DNA of 64,000 bases from Novosphingobium sp. PP1Y (lineage in GTDB: Bacteria; Pseudomonadota; Alphaproteobacteria; Sphingomonadales; Sphingomonadaceae). The translations under genes were made by a program, and so were the position numbers. Below, piece after piece: positions 1 through 9,391 of this stretch. Numbering within the stretch: the first letter of the stretch is position 1; each line of letters starts with the position of its first letter. Location: NCBI RefSeq assembly GCF_000253255.1, contig NC_015580.1:1209001-1273000 (forward strand), read 5' to 3'. Below the pieces are notes generated by a model, which searched no databases, had not been told where the DNA came from, and saw only the letters and a program-made list of their open reading frames with translations.

Positions 1-1182
1 GGCCGGCATCTCGCTTGCCTGCTCCTCGATCTCGCGCAGCCGGGCATCGATATCGTGGATCTTCCGACGCGCCCCGGCGACCGCCTCAGGAAGCGCGTCG
101 CCGCGCGCTTCGAGCGCTGCCAGGGCGTCCTTTGCTTTCCCTTCCTGCGACAGTTCGGCATCGTAGTCGCGTTGCGCGCCGTCCAGTGCCTCACGCAGCT
201 GGTCGGTCAGATGGAAGACGCCGTACCACCACAAGTTGTCCTCGCCGACCTCGGCCAGCGCCGCCGAAGTCATGCCGTGTTCTTGCAGGGTGGATGGGCC
301 CGGCTCCTCGTCGCCAGGCTCGGCTACCGGTTCGACCGGCCAGAACGGGAACAGGTAGCGGCTGAGCCGTGTCGGCGTTGACGGCAGCGGCGTGCCGTCT
401 TCCTCGTAGGCGGGCGGCAGGTCGGCGGGTGGATCGGTGAAATCGTGTTCGCCCGGCGAGACCGCGACGACCGCGCCTTCGCCCAGAAAGAAGGCCAGGG
501 ACCCGGAATGGGGCAATGGGCTTTCAGCGCAGGCCCCGGCCAGCTCGGAAAGATTGACCTGCGCTGCGAAGGGCAGGGGCGTGCCGTGGGAATCGCGCGG
601 CCATGGCGCCGAGCCCAGCCGCGGCAACCCGCCCAGCCAGCTCAGGTCCCAGGTCCAGTCGCGATTGCGTTCGCGCGCCTTGCGCACGAGGATAACCGGC
701 CGGGGACGCTCTGCAGTAATGACTTCCGGTTCTGCCGCTTCGCAGGCCTGCGCATCGGCCGTCTGGCCATACTCCGTTTCGTCGACAAGCGCGGTGATCA
801 CGGGGCTTTCATAATCCGGTTCGGAAGCAGTCGTGCCGCTTGCCCGCCGACGCAGACCGGCGATACGGTCTTCGTGCGAATGCGGTTCGGGACGCCAGAC
901 CGGGCCGGGCGCGGGCGTTACGTCCTCGTCTTGAGGGGTGGCGGAGCTTTTCCCCACGACCAGGGCCGCAATGAGCCCAAGCACCATGCCCGAGCCGAGC
1001 AGGGCAAGGACGGCTTCGCTGCGCCCGGCAATGGCGGAAATGCGCGCTGCACCTTCGTCCAGAAAGGCGAGCGCGGTCTGCACGGCTCCGGGGCCGGAAG
1101 TCGATAGCGGAGCCAGCGCCACATAGGCGGCGGCGAGTGCGACCAACCCGAAGACAGCGAACATGGCGAGCAATTTCTTCAT
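1..1182 (-). CDS. DUF1963-family membrane-anchored protein, partial (3' end beyond window)
   Basis: The minus-strand frame stays open from an ATG at 1182 to base 1 (394 codons) with no stop, so the C-terminus is outside the window. Residues about 2-22 form a hydrophobic N-terminal segment, and a second hydrophobic stretch lies near residues 58-75. A proline-rich and acidic linker follows. Then comes the DUF1963 (YwqG-like) signature: GGLPRLG, then WPRD, then PLPFAAQVNLSEL. The visible end is rich in Glu, Ala and Arg and probably forms a coiled coil. DUF1963 proteins have no firmly established activity. It is divergent from tdk. The reading frame and family signature are seen; membrane attachment is inferred. 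Confidence 0.75.
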   Translation of the reverse strand, partial: MKKLLAMFAVFGLVALAAAYVALAPLSTSGPGAVQTALAFLDEGAARISAIAGRSEAVLALLGSGMVLGLIAALVVGKSSATPQDEDVTPAPGPVWRPEPHSHEDRIAGLRRRASGTTASEPDYESPVITALVDETEYGQTADAQACEAAEPEVITAERPRPVILVRKARERNRDWTWDLSWLGGLPRLGSAPWPRDSHGTPLPFAAQVNLSELAGACAESPLPHSGSLAFFLGEGAVVAVSPGEHDFTDPPADLPPAYEEDGTPLPSTPTRLSRYLFPFWPVEPVAEPGDEEPGPSTLQEHGMTSAALAEVGEDNLWWYGVFHLTDQLREALDGAQRDYDAELSQEGKAKDALAALEARGDALPEAVAGARRKIHDIDARLREIEEQASEMPA

Positions 1183-1301
1183 TGCGAACTCCCACGGCCT
1201 GCGTCGTTCATCTTAGAGTACTTCAAACGAATTCATTCAAGCGGGGAGAACTGTCGATGTCCTCGTGCGGGGCCGAATTGGCCGTGTTATCCACTGTCAC
1301 G

Positions 1302-1883
1302 ATGGCCAAGCTCTACTTCTACTATGCCAGCATGAATGCCGGTAAGTCGGCGACGCTATTGCAGGCGAACTTCAACTATATCGAACGCGGGATGCGCACG
1401 ATGCTTTGGACTGCGGCTATCGACAACCGCGGCGGGGCAGGCGCGATCGAGAGCCGCATAGGCCTGCACGCCGATGCCCATCGCTTCGCTGCAGATACCG
1501 ATCTGCATGGAAGCGTCCTGGCGTTGCACCGCGCGCGGCCGCTGTCCTGCGTCCTCGTGGACGAGGCGCAGTTCCTCAGTGCGGAGCAGGTCTGGCAGCT
1601 GGCGCGCCTTGCCGATGGCGAGAACATCCCGGTTCTGTGTTACGGTTTGCGGACCGATTTCAGGGGCGAGTTGTTCCCCGGCTCTGCGGTGCTGCTGGGC
1701 ATTGCCGATGCGCTCGTCGAGCTCAAGGCAGTCTGCCATTGCGGCCGGAAGGCGACGATGAACTTGCGCGTGGATGCCGAAGGCGCGGCAGTCAGCCATG
1801 GTGCGCAGACAGAGATCGGCGGCAACGATCGCTACGTCGCGCTGTGCCGCCGGCATTTCGGAGAGGCACTGGGTTCTGCCTGA
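1302..1883 (+). CDS. tdk: Thymidine kinase (type II)
   Basis: Phosphorylates thymidine to dTMP with ATP in the pyrimidine salvage pathway; cytosolic. The 193-residue product has the usual length for the type II bacterial enzyme. A P-loop (MNAGKSAT) lies at residues 11-18, a Walker B-like catalytic segment (VLVDEAQF) near residue 85, and cysteines of the structural zinc site in CHCGRK and later CRRH. The frame is open further upstream, but the ATG at 1302 begins exactly at the conserved MAKLYFYYASMNAGKS start. It is a single gene, divergent from the DUF1963 gene, and looks like a normal housekeeping copy. Confidence 0.95.
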   Translation: MAKLYFYYASMNAGKSATLLQANFNYIERGMRTMLWTAAIDNRGGAGAIESRIGLHADAHRFAADTDLHGSVLALHRARPLSCVLVDEAQFLSAEQVWQLARLADGENIPVLCYGLRTDFRGELFPGSAVLLGIADALVELKAVCHCGRKATMNLRVDAEGAAVSHGAQTEIGGNDRYVALCRRHFGEALGSA

Positions 1884-2036
1884 GGCTGCGATAACGGGCT
1901 GCGCACTCGCGCTGCCGCATATCCGGGGCGCTCCCCCGCATTCGATTGCAAAAGTGGGCGCACGGACCTGAAAAATTCATGCAACACGGGCATTCGATAT
2001 TCCGCCGCGACAACGACGGCAGAAAACGGGTCCGCC

Positions 2037-2957
2037 ATGCAGAACGCAATTGTCCATCTGGGCTATCACAAGACCGCCACGACTTGGCTGCAAAAGCAGT
2101 TCTTCCCGATGGCCAGCAGTCACGACTTCCTGCCGCGCAAGACGGTCCAGGAGGCTTTCCTTGCGCCTTGCGGGATGCATTTCTGCCCGGATCGCGCGCG
2201 CGATGTACTTGCGCTCAAGGGTCGCAACCGACCGGTGCTGCTGAGCGAGGAAAACCTCTCCGGCTATCTGCACAATGGCGGCCTGCACGGGTTCCTCGCC
2301 CCCGAAGTGGCGCGCCGGGTCAAGTCGGTGCTGCCCGATGCCCGCATCGTCATCTTCATCCGCAACCAGTTCGACATCTGCCGCGCCACTTATGCACAAT
2401 ATGTCTCGGGCGGCGGAACCTGGGGGCAGCGGCGCTATTTCGAAACGGCGAACTTCGTGCGCGGCGCGCTGACCCGTCCCTGGAAGGCCCCGGTCTTCCA
2501 GTTCGAGCATTTCGAGTACGACCGTCTCGTGGCGCACTACGACGGTCTCTTCGGGGCCGACCGGGTACACGTCTATCCTTATGAGTGGCTCAAGGATCGC
2601 TCTGCCCTGATTGCCCGACTGGAGGGTGACCTTGGCCTCTCGCTCGAGGCGCTGCCGCCGGAAGGATCGCGCTCCAACCGCTCGCTGGGCGGGGCGGGGC
2701 TGACGGCAATGCGCGCGGTCAACCTGTTCACGCGCCAGTCGGTGGTCAACAAGGACCGCATTGTCGACCTGCCGGGAGGGCAGGCCCTGCGGCACGGTGC
2801 CAAGTGGCTGCTCGGGCAGGTTCCCGTGATCAACCGCAGGCCGGCGCAGCTCTCGCCCCGGTTGCGCAGCCGCATCGCCGAGCATTATCCTGACAGCAAT
2901 CGCCGGCTGATGGCGCTGCGCGACTTGCCGCTGGAGGAACTCGGCTACCCGGTGTGA
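2037..2957 (+). CDS. Sulfotransferase-like protein
   Basis: A protein of 306 residues with the two PAPS-binding signatures of the sulfotransferase fold. The 5'-phosphosulfate loop is near the N-terminus (GYHKTATTWLQ, residues 8-18). A 3'-phosphate-binding segment (RIVIFIRNQFDICRATYAQY) lies near residues 102-121. The family transfers sulfate from PAPS to hydroxyl groups of carbohydrates or small molecules; the substrate here cannot be read from sequence. It stands alone between tdk and the M50 peptidase gene and is unrelated to the catabolic block. Family assignment is fairly strong and specific function is unknown. Confidence 0.7.
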   Translation: MQNAIVHLGYHKTATTWLQKQFFPMASSHDFLPRKTVQEAFLAPCGMHFCPDRARDVLALKGRNRPVLLSEENLSGYLHNGGLHGFLAPEVARRVKSVLPDARIVIFIRNQFDICRATYAQYVSGGGTWGQRRYFETANFVRGALTRPWKAPVFQFEHFEYDRLVAHYDGLFGADRVHVYPYEWLKDRSALIARLEGDLGLSLEALPPEGSRSNRSLGGAGLTAMRAVNLFTRQSVVNKDRIVDLPGGQALRHGAKWLLGQVPVINRRPAQLSPRLRSRIAEHYPDSNRRLMALRDLPLEELGYPV

Positions 2958-3026
2958 TGCCCGCAGGTCCCGCGCAGCCGGACATATCTTGCGGCCGAGA
3001 TTGCGGGTCAGGCGCTCCGTGCCTAG

Positions 3027-3722
3027 ATGGTAGGCATGAACGATACACTGCTGCAGGCCGCAGCGCTCATCATCCCCCTCATTTTCGCCATCGTGTTCCA
3101 CGAAGTGGCGCATGGCTGGACCGCGAGGGCGCTGGGCGATCCGACGGCCTATGAGCAGCGCCGCCTCAGCCTGAACCCGTTCCGCCACGTCGATCCGATC
3201 GGCACGGTCGTCCTGCCGGGCTTTCTTGCGCTTACCGGCATGCCGATATTCGGTTGGGCCAAGCCGGTGCCGGTCAACCACCACCGCCTGCGCGATCCGC
3301 GCAAGGGAATGATGGCCGTGGCTGCGGCAGGGCCGGGAACCAATCTCGTGCTCGCCGCGGTGGGCGCAGTCATGTTGGGCCTGCTGGTGCGCTTCGCCGG
3401 AGCGGAGCTGGGACCGGTCGAGAGGTTCGCGGCGATGAACTTCAACAACTTCATCCTGATCAACGTCTTCCTGGCGCTGTTCAACCTGCTGCCGATCCCG
3501 CCATTCGACGGTTCGCACATCGTCGAGGGCGCGCTGCCGCGCCATGCGGCGCGGGTCTATGCGCGGATGCGACCCTACGGACTGCCGCTGCTGTTTCTTG
3601 TCCTGCTGGTGATCCCCTACCTGTTCCCGGACTGGGGCATTGTGCGCCGGCTGGTGCTGCCGCCGGTGATCTGGGCCAGCGATCACTACTATGCCCTGGC
3701 CGCAGCTGTCGCGGGAGGCTGA
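3027..3722 (+). CDS. Site-2-protease-type membrane metalloprotease (M50 family)
   Basis: A multi-pass inner-membrane peptidase of 231 residues. The zinc motif HEVAH (H25, E26, H29) lies in the first membrane segment and the third ligand is Asp161 in NLLPIPPFDG, the classic M50 arrangement. Three or four hydrophobic segments surround these motifs. No PDZ or CBS domain is present, so it belongs to the short Rv/YwhC-like group rather than RseP. The start may instead be ATG 3036 (MNDTLL), three codons in. Substrate unknown; the family cuts membrane-embedded helices. Confidence 0.88.
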   Translation: MVGMNDTLLQAAALIIPLIFAIVFHEVAHGWTARALGDPTAYEQRRLSLNPFRHVDPIGTVVLPGFLALTGMPIFGWAKPVPVNHHRLRDPRKGMMAVAAAGPGTNLVLAAVGAVMLGLLVRFAGAELGPVERFAAMNFNNFILINVFLALFNLLPIPPFDGSHIVEGALPRHAARVYARMRPYGLPLLFLVLLVIPYLFPDWGIVRRLVLPPVIWASDHYYALAAAVAGG

Positions 3723-3837
3723 TCCGCTTCGGCGCGAGCTTGTAACAAAGTGTCGTTGCCCTTGAAGTGACCCGCGCCGGGCCCGAAATGGGAAGGCAAG
3801 GGGGTGAAACCGTTCGAGAGTTCGAAAGGAAGTCACC

Positions 3838-4245
3838 ATGAAGATGTCCGCTATGCTGATCCCGCTCGGTTTGCTTGTCGCTACGCCGGCGATGGCCGGA
3901 CCGGCTTTCGCTGCGTCGGCCCGGCAAAGCGAAGCTTCCATTCCGTTCGCCGATCACGGCGGTGTCGATGACTGGCGCGCGGGCGACAGTCACACGATCT
4001 ATTTTCGCGACAATCACCGCCAATGGTATCGCGCCGAGCTGATGTCGCCCTCGTACGATCTGCCTTATGTCGAGGATATCGCCATCGATACCCGTCCCAA
4101 CGGCACACTCGACAAGTTTGGCGCGATCATCGTGAAGGGCCAGCGCTACCAGATCGCTTCGTTCGAGCGAGTCGACGGTCCGCCCAAGAAGGGATCCAAG
4201 GGTTCCCACCGGATCGATGCTCCGAAGGCGAAGCCTGCAAAGTAG
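3838..4245 (+). CDS. Small exported protein of the DUF6491 type
   Basis: A 135-residue protein with a clear N-terminal signal peptide (hydrophobic core LIPLGLLVATPAMA, likely cleaved near residue 25) and a mature domain of about 90 residues. The sequence FRDNHRQWYRAELMSP and the segment describing a basic surface fit the DUF6491 family found in sphingomonads and xanthomonads, whose role is not known. The C-terminus is lysine- and proline-rich. An AAGGAAG ribosome-binding site precedes the ATG at 3838. Probably periplasmic. Confidence 0.65.
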   Translation: MKMSAMLIPLGLLVATPAMAGPAFAASARQSEASIPFADHGGVDDWRAGDSHTIYFRDNHRQWYRAELMSPSYDLPYVEDIAIDTRPNGTLDKFGAIIVKGQRYQIASFERVDGPPKKGSKGSHRIDAPKAKPAK

Positions 4246-4324
4246 TCCCAAGGGCCGGCGCGATTGACAAATCGATGCCGGCGGCCTTGGGAGGCGCAAT
4301 GAAGCTTCCCGTTACCGTTTCGTG

Positions 4325-5236
4325 ATGCCGCACGGCTGGATCATTCTCGACAAGCCGCATGGGCTCGGCTCGACCCAGGGCGTGGCCGCCGTCAAGCGCA
4401 ACTTGCGCGAGGCAGGCTATGGCAAGAAGGTCAAGGTCGGCCACGGCGGCACCCTCGATCCGCTGGCGACCGGCATCCTGCCGATCGCCGTTGGCGAGGC
4501 GACCAAGCTGACCGGGCGCATGCTCGACGCCAGCAAGGCATATGCCTTCACCGTCCGCTTCGGTGAGGAGACCACGACGCTCGATCTCGAAGGCGAAGTC
4601 GTCTCGCGCAGCGATGTCGTGCCCACGCGCGATCTGGTGTCAGCGGTACTGCCGCGCTTCACCGGCCCGATCGAGCAGGTGCCTCCGGCCTATTCGGCGC
4701 TGAAGGTCGACGGTGAGCGCGCCTATGACCTTGCCCGTGCCGGGCAGGACGTCGCGCTCAAGTCCCGTGCAGTGACGATCCATGCGCTGTCGCTGTGCGA
4801 TCCCGAGGGTGAAGCGGCGAATGAGGCGACATTTCTGGCCCACGTATCCAAGGGGACCTACATCCGGTCGCTGGCGCGCGACATTGCCCGGGCTCTGGGT
4901 AGCTGCGGCACGGTGACCATGCTGCGCCGCGTCAAGGCCGGTCCGTTCGACCTGTCTCAGGCGATTTCGCTGGACAAATTGAACGAAATCGGTAAGGGCG
5001 CCCCTCTTGAACAGATACTCTTGCCACTGGAGGTGGGGCTGGACGACATCCCGGCCATCGACCTCGGTCCGGAGCAGGCAAGGGCGGTCCGACAGGGCCG
5101 CGTTCTGACCGGGCTGCCCCATGAAGACGGGCTGCATTGGGCGCGAGAAGGAATTGTTCCGGTCGCGTTGATGGAGCTTTCGGGCGGTGAAGCCCGCGTC
5201 GTCAGGGGGTTCAATCTTTCGGATGTCGCGGAGTAG
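4325..5236 (+). CDS. truB: tRNA pseudouridine(55) synthase
   Basis: Converts U55 of tRNAs to pseudouridine. The 303-residue protein carries the TruB motif GGTLDPLATG with the catalytic aspartate at position 45, followed by the conserved SKAY/VPPAYSALKVDG and GTYIRSLARDI segments. The ATG at 4325 is preceded by an in-frame GTG at 4322, so the start is uncertain by one codon. It is followed five bases later by rpsO and then pnp, the standard truB-rpsO-pnp order in Proteobacteria. Confidence 0.96.
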   Translation: MPHGWIILDKPHGLGSTQGVAAVKRNLREAGYGKKVKVGHGGTLDPLATGILPIAVGEATKLTGRMLDASKAYAFTVRFGEETTTLDLEGEVVSRSDVVPTRDLVSAVLPRFTGPIEQVPPAYSALKVDGERAYDLARAGQDVALKSRAVTIHALSLCDPEGEAANEATFLAHVSKGTYIRSLARDIARALGSCGTVTMLRRVKAGPFDLSQAISLDKLNEIGKGAPLEQILLPLEVGLDDIPAIDLGPEQARAVRQGRVLTGLPHEDGLHWAREGIVPVALMELSGGEARVVRGFNLSDVAE

Positions 5237-5241
5237 AATGA

Positions 5242-5511
5242 ATGTCGGTTACCGCTGATAAGAAGCAGGAAATTATTTCGGACAACGCTCGCGCCTCTGG
5301 CGACACGGGCAGCCCGGAAGTTCAGGTCGCGATCCTCACCGAGCGCATCGTCAACCTGACCGAACACTTCAAGTCGCACCACAAGGACAACCATTCGCGT
5401 CGCGGTCTGCTGGCCATGGTCAACAAGCGCCGCTCGCTGCTCGACTACCTCAAGAAGAAGGATGTCGCGCGGTACAACGCACTGATCCAGAAGCTCGGTC
5501 TGCGCAAGTAA
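5242..5511 (+). CDS. rpsO: Ribosomal protein S15
   Basis: An 89-residue 30S subunit protein that binds 16S rRNA early in assembly. Conserved landmarks are GDTGSPEVQVAILTERI, the HSRRGLL helix and LDYLKKKD near the C-terminus; length is exactly that of the family. It sits five bases after truB and upstream of pnp. A GC-rich hairpin follows at 5525 and probably limits read-through into pnp. Confidence 0.97.
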   Translation: MSVTADKKQEIISDNARASGDTGSPEVQVAILTERIVNLTEHFKSHHKDNHSRRGLLAMVNKRRSLLDYLKKKDVARYNALIQKLGLRK

Positions 5512-5524
5512 GACTGACGCGGAG

Positions 5525-5549
5525 GCGGCCCCTGAGCGGGCCGCTTCTT
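5525..5549 (+). terminator. rpsO terminator or attenuator before pnp
   Basis: GCGGCCC at 5525-5531 pairs perfectly with GGGCCGC at 5538-5544 around a six-base loop, followed by TTCTT. It lies 14 bases after the rpsO stop and about 140 bases before pnp, the region in which pnp expression is often controlled in other bacteria. Confidence 0.7.
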
Positions 5550-5690
5550 GCATCTGGGCCACCCTTTCTGGGTATCCTCGCAATTCGGCGAGGGGCCTTG
5601 GGGCCGAGAAAGGCCCCGCACCGGACCGGGACGGAATCCCCGGCAGTAAACCCCACCAGGCAATAGGGCCGGTGGGTTGAGGAAAACTCT

Positions 5691-7976
5691 ATGTTCGACG
5701 TCAAAACCGTATCGATGGAGTGGGGCGGAAAGACCCTCACTCTGGAAACCGGCCGTATTGCCCGTCAGGCCGACGGCGCGGTCCTCGCCACTTATGGCGA
5801 AACTGTTGTGCTCTGCGCGGTTACTGCCGCCAAGTCGGTGAAGGAAGGCCAGGACTTCTTCCCGCTGACCGTGCACTACCAGGAAAAGTTCTCCGCCGCC
5901 GGTCGTATCCCGGGCGGCTTCTTCAAGCGTGAGCGCGGCGCGACCGAAAAGGAAACGCTGACCAGCCGTCTGATCGACCGCCCGGTTCGCCCGCTGTTCC
6001 CCGAAGGCTTCTACAACGAGATCAACTGCATCGCGCAGGTCCTCAGCTATGATGGCGAGACCGAGCCCGACGTCGTTGCGATGATCGCCGCTTCGGCCGC
6101 GCTGACCATTTCGGGCGTGCCCTTCATGGGTCCGATCGGCGCCTGCCGCGTCGGCTTCGTCGATGGCCAGTACACGCTGAACCCGAAGCAGGAAGCCGCG
6201 CTGGCCGATGGCCGCCTCGACCTCGTCGTTGCCGCTACCGGCGATGCCGTGATGATGGTGGAATCGGAAGCCAAGGAGCTGACCGAGGAAGAAATGCTCG
6301 GCGCCGTCATGTTCGCGCATGACGAGTGCAAGAAGGTCGTGAACCTCATCATCGACCTCGCCGAACAGGCCGCCAAGGAGCCTTGGGAAATCGACCTGTC
6401 GGACAACACGGCCGACATCAAGGCGAAGCTCAAGGAAGTCGTCGGCAAGGACGTTGCCGCCGCCTACAAGCTGACCGACAAGTCGGCTCGCTCGAACGCG
6501 CTCAACGCAGCGCGCGCCAAGGCGAAGGAAGCTTTCGCCGACGCCGAGCCGCAGACCCAGATGGTCGCGATCAAGACCATGAAGAAGGTCGAAGCCGAAA
6601 TCGTTCGCGGCGCCATCCTCAAGGACGGCCAGCGCATCGACGGACGCAAGCTCGACCAGGTCCGCCCGATCGAATCGATGGTCGGCTTCCTGCCGCGCAC
6701 CCATGGTTCGGCCCTGTTCACCCGCGGTGAAACGCAGACCATCTGCACCACCACCCTGGGTACCAAGGATTCCGAGCAGATGATCGACGGCCTCGAAGGC
6801 CTGTCGTACTCGGCGTTCATGCTGCACTACAACTTCCCGCCCTATTCGGTCGGCGAAGTCGGCCGCTTCGGCGCCCCGGGCCGCCGCGAAGTCGGCCACG
6901 GCAAGCTGGCGTGGCGTGCGCTGCACCCGGTCCTGCCCGCCAAGGAGGACTTCCCCTACACCATCCGCGTCCTTTCGGACGTGACCGAGTCGAACGGCTC
7001 GTCTTCGATGGCGACCGTCTGTGGCGGCTGTCTCTCAATGATGGACGCAGGCGTTCCGATCGAGCGCCCCGTTTCGGGCATCGCGATGGGCCTCATCCTC
7101 GAAGGCGACGATTTCGCTGTCCTTTCGGACATTCTGGGCGACGAGGATCACCTCGGCGACATGGACTTCAAGGTGGCTGGCACCGAGAACGGCATCACCA
7201 CGATGCAGATGGACATCAAGATCGCCGGCATCACCAAGGAAATCATGGGCAAGGCGCTGGAGCAGGCGAAGGCCGGCCGCGCGCACATCCTGGGTGAAAT
7301 GACCAAGGCTCTCGGCTCGGCCCGCACCGAGCTGTCGGCCCACGCGCCGCGCATCGAGACGATCCAGATCGACAAGTCGAAGATCCGCGACGTCATCGGC
7401 ACCGGCGGCAAGGTCATCCGCGAGATCGTCGCCGAAACCGGCGCCAAGGTCGACATCGACGACGAAGGCGTGATCAAGATCTCGTCCTCGGATCTCGACC
7501 AGATCGAGGCCGCCAAGAACTGGATCCTCGGCATCGTCGAGGAAGCGGAAGTCGGCAAGATCTACACCGGCAAGGTCGTCAACATCGTCGACTTCGGCGC
7601 TTTCGTGAACTTCATGGGTGGCAAGGACGGCCTCGTCCACGTTTCCGAAATGAAGAACGAGCGCGTGGAAAAGCCGACTGACGTCGTGTCGGAAGGCCAG
7701 GAAGTGAAGGTCAAGGTCCTCGAGATCGACAACCGCGGCAAGGTCCGCCTGTCGATGCGCGTCGTCGACCAGGAAACCGGTGAAGAGCTGGAGGACACCC
7801 GTCCGCCCCGCGAACCGCGCGGCGACCGTGAAGGCGGCGGCCGTGGTGGCGATCGCCGTGGTCCGCGTCGCGAAGGCGGTGGTGGCCGCGGCCGCGACCG
7901 TGGCCCGCGCCGCGATCGTGACGACAACGGCGGTGGCGATCCCAACCACATGCCGGCCTTCCTCAAGGAAGACTGA
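5691..7976 (+). CDS. pnp: Polyribonucleotide nucleotidyltransferase (PNPase)
   Basis: Phosphorolytic 3'-to-5' exoribonuclease of RNA turnover and the degradosome. The 761-residue product has the full domain order: first RNase PH core (about 10-145), alpha-helical linker, second RNase PH core (about 310-545, with FLPRTHGSALFTRGETQ), KH domain with the GTGGKVIREI loop near 570, and S1 domain near 623-693 (GKVVNIVDFGAFV). The tail after residue 700 is a Gly/Arg-rich segment, typical of alphaproteobacterial PNPases, ending in PNHMPAFLKED. The ATG at 5691 begins the conserved MFDVKTVSMEWGG start. Confidence 0.97.
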   Translation: MFDVKTVSMEWGGKTLTLETGRIARQADGAVLATYGETVVLCAVTAAKSVKEGQDFFPLTVHYQEKFSAAGRIPGGFFKRERGATEKETLTSRLIDRPVRPLFPEGFYNEINCIAQVLSYDGETEPDVVAMIAASAALTISGVPFMGPIGACRVGFVDGQYTLNPKQEAALADGRLDLVVAATGDAVMMVESEAKELTEEEMLGAVMFAHDECKKVVNLIIDLAEQAAKEPWEIDLSDNTADIKAKLKEVVGKDVAAAYKLTDKSARSNALNAARAKAKEAFADAEPQTQMVAIKTMKKVEAEIVRGAILKDGQRIDGRKLDQVRPIESMVGFLPRTHGSALFTRGETQTICTTTLGTKDSEQMIDGLEGLSYSAFMLHYNFPPYSVGEVGRFGAPGRREVGHGKLAWRALHPVLPAKEDFPYTIRVLSDVTESNGSSSMATVCGGCLSMMDAGVPIERPVSGIAMGLILEGDDFAVLSDILGDEDHLGDMDFKVAGTENGITTMQMDIKIAGITKEIMGKALEQAKAGRAHILGEMTKALGSARTELSAHAPRIETIQIDKSKIRDVIGTGGKVIREIVAETGAKVDIDDEGVIKISSSDLDQIEAAKNWILGIVEEAEVGKIYTGKVVNIVDFGAFVNFMGGKDGLVHVSEMKNERVEKPTDVVSEGQEVKVKVLEIDNRGKVRLSMRVVDQETGEELEDTRPPREPRGDREGGGRGGDRRGPRREGGGGRGRDRGPRRDRDDNGGGDPNHMPAFLKED

Positions 7977-8005
7977 CAGGCTTTCGACAATTCGAAATCC
8001 GGAAC

Positions 8006-8038
8006 AAGGGGCTGCGGTAACGCGGCCCCTTTTTTCTT
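8006..8038 (+). terminator. Rho-independent terminator of pnp
   Basis: GGGGCTGCG pairs with CGCGGCCCC (one G-T wobble) around GTAA, immediately followed by a run of six T. It lies 30 bases downstream of the pnp stop and marks the boundary between core genes and the catabolic block. Confidence 0.9.
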
Positions 8039-8119
8039 GGGCGGGCAGTGCCGCACCGGACCGGACCGGACCGGCAGAGGATTGAGCCTGTCCGGTGCAA
8101 GCACCCGGGCGGCGCAGGA

Positions 8120-9370
8120 TCAGTTCGCCCGGGTGTCCTCCGCGGGTGAAGGCAGCCGGCCAAGGACAACCACGATCACGACCATGGCCGCGAATGCGGT
8201 TCCCAGGACCGAGGTGAGCGGACGCAGCGACGTCGGCGGCCATAAGGTGACGGCTGCGCTGGCCAGAGCCGTTACGGCGAGCTGGATCGTCCCGAGCAGC
8301 CCGGCTGCAGCACCGATCCCTGAGCGCACCGAATCGAGGGCGCTTGTCGCCGCTGGAGTGAGCAGCAGCCCGGCGATCATGAAAAGGAACATCGAATATG
8401 TCTGGAATAGGGCCAGCGACACGCCGCTGGTGCCGAGAAGGGCAAGCGAAGTCGTTGCGGCCAGGGCGACGAAAGCCGCGCTCCCGGCCAGTCGCGGGGC
8501 TCCCACGCGCTGCAGCAGGTTGGGCGCGAATTGCGTGGCCAGCACCGAGGCTGCGGCATTGGCTGCGAGCAACAGGCTGAAGGTTGCCGGAGTGAGTGCG
8601 TAGAGTCCTGAATAGATGAATGGCGCTGCGGTGATGAAAGCGAAGGGGATCGTCGTTGCCAGTCCCGCGACCAATGCCCAGCCGACGAACCTTGGCGATT
8701 GCAGCAGCCTTGCATGGTGTCGCGGTAGATTGGACCAGTCCTTCGTTCGGTTGGTCGGGGGGAGTGTCTCGGGCAGGAAAGACAGCACCAGTATTGCGGC
8801 AAGTGCACCGGCGCCTGCAAGGACGCCAAAGAGGCCGCGCCAGGAAAAGAGCTGAAGCAGTCCGGTTCCGAGCAGCGGTGCGACCATCGGGGAAATCCCG
8901 ATGATCAGGAAGGTAAACGCCATCAGCCTTGCGGCCTTGTGGCCGCGGTGAAGATCACGAATGATGGCGCGTGCGCTTGACGTTCCGGCGCACGCGCCCA
9001 TGCCCTGAAGGAAACGGAAAGCGACCAGCTGGTTCAGGTCGGTGGCCAGCATGCAGGCAATGGATGCTGCAACGAAAAGGCAAAGGCCACCCAAGAGAGG
9101 AGCCTTGCGGCCAAAGCGATCGGACAGCGATCCAATAGGGATCTGGGCAATGGCCAGGCCCAGGAAGAATGCGGAGAGCGTTCGCTGGACATTGGCCTCG
9201 GCTGCTCCGATCGACGCTGTCATGTCCGGCATGGCCGGCAAGTAGAGATCGATGGCGAAGGGGCCGAGCGCGGAGAGAAATCCCAGGGCAATACCAAGGC
9301 CGAGACCGGGCTCTCTTGTGGTTGGTCCGGCTTTGGCCGTTGTCACTTCGCGCTGCCGTGAGTGGCGCAT
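8120..9370 (-). CDS. MFS drug/metabolite exporter, Bcr/CflA type
   Basis: A 416-residue, 12-helix major facilitator. The first helix region (GPFAIDLYLPAMP) and the loop motif GSLSDRFGRKAPLL are the signatures of the Bcr/CflA drug:H+ antiporter group. I place the start at ATG 9370, 20 codons inside the longest frame, because the preceding codons are encoded by the operator region. The gene is downstream of the marR gene on the same strand, with a perfect palindrome (9392-9411) between them. It may export aromatic intermediates or inhibitory phenols; this is inference from context. Confidence 0.85.
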   Translation of the reverse strand: MRHSRQREVTTAKAGPTTREPGLGLGIALGFLSALGPFAIDLYLPAMPDMTASIGAAEANVQRTLSAFFLGLAIAQIPIGSLSDRFGRKAPLLGGLCLFVAASIACMLATDLNQLVAFRFLQGMGACAGTSSARAIIRDLHRGHKAARLMAFTFLIIGISPMVAPLLGTGLLQLFSWRGLFGVLAGAGALAAILVLSFLPETLPPTNRTKDWSNLPRHHARLLQSPRFVGWALVAGLATTIPFAFITAAPFIYSGLYALTPATFSLLLAANAAASVLATQFAPNLLQRVGAPRLAGSAAFVALAATTSLALLGTSGVSLALFQTYSMFLFMIAGLLLTPAATSALDSVRSGIGAAAGLLGTIQLAVTALASAAVTLWPPTSLRPLTSVLGTAFAAMVVIVVVLGRLPSPAEDTRAN

Positions 9371-9391
9371 GCATTGCGGTTTATCAGAATC

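Noticed and set aside
1977..3941. Minus-strand open frame of 654 codons opposite the sulfotransferase, M50 and DUF6491 genes
   Set aside because: Composition (Arg/Gln/His-rich, no domain) is that of an antisense shadow of GC-rich genes, and the plus-strand genes have clear motifs.
5445..6926. Minus-strand open frame of 493 codons opposite pnp
   Set aside because: pnp covers it with complete domains; the antisense product has no recognisable motif.
7801..7950. Repetitive GGC/CGT-rich stretch that could be read as a tandem repeat
   Set aside because: It encodes the Gly/Arg-rich tail normal for alphaproteobacterial PNPase.
8040..8120. Boundary of the catabolic block examined for a tRNA, attachment site or insertion sequence
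   Set aside because: Only a normal terminator and a short CCGGA direct repetition were seen; no integrase or target duplication.
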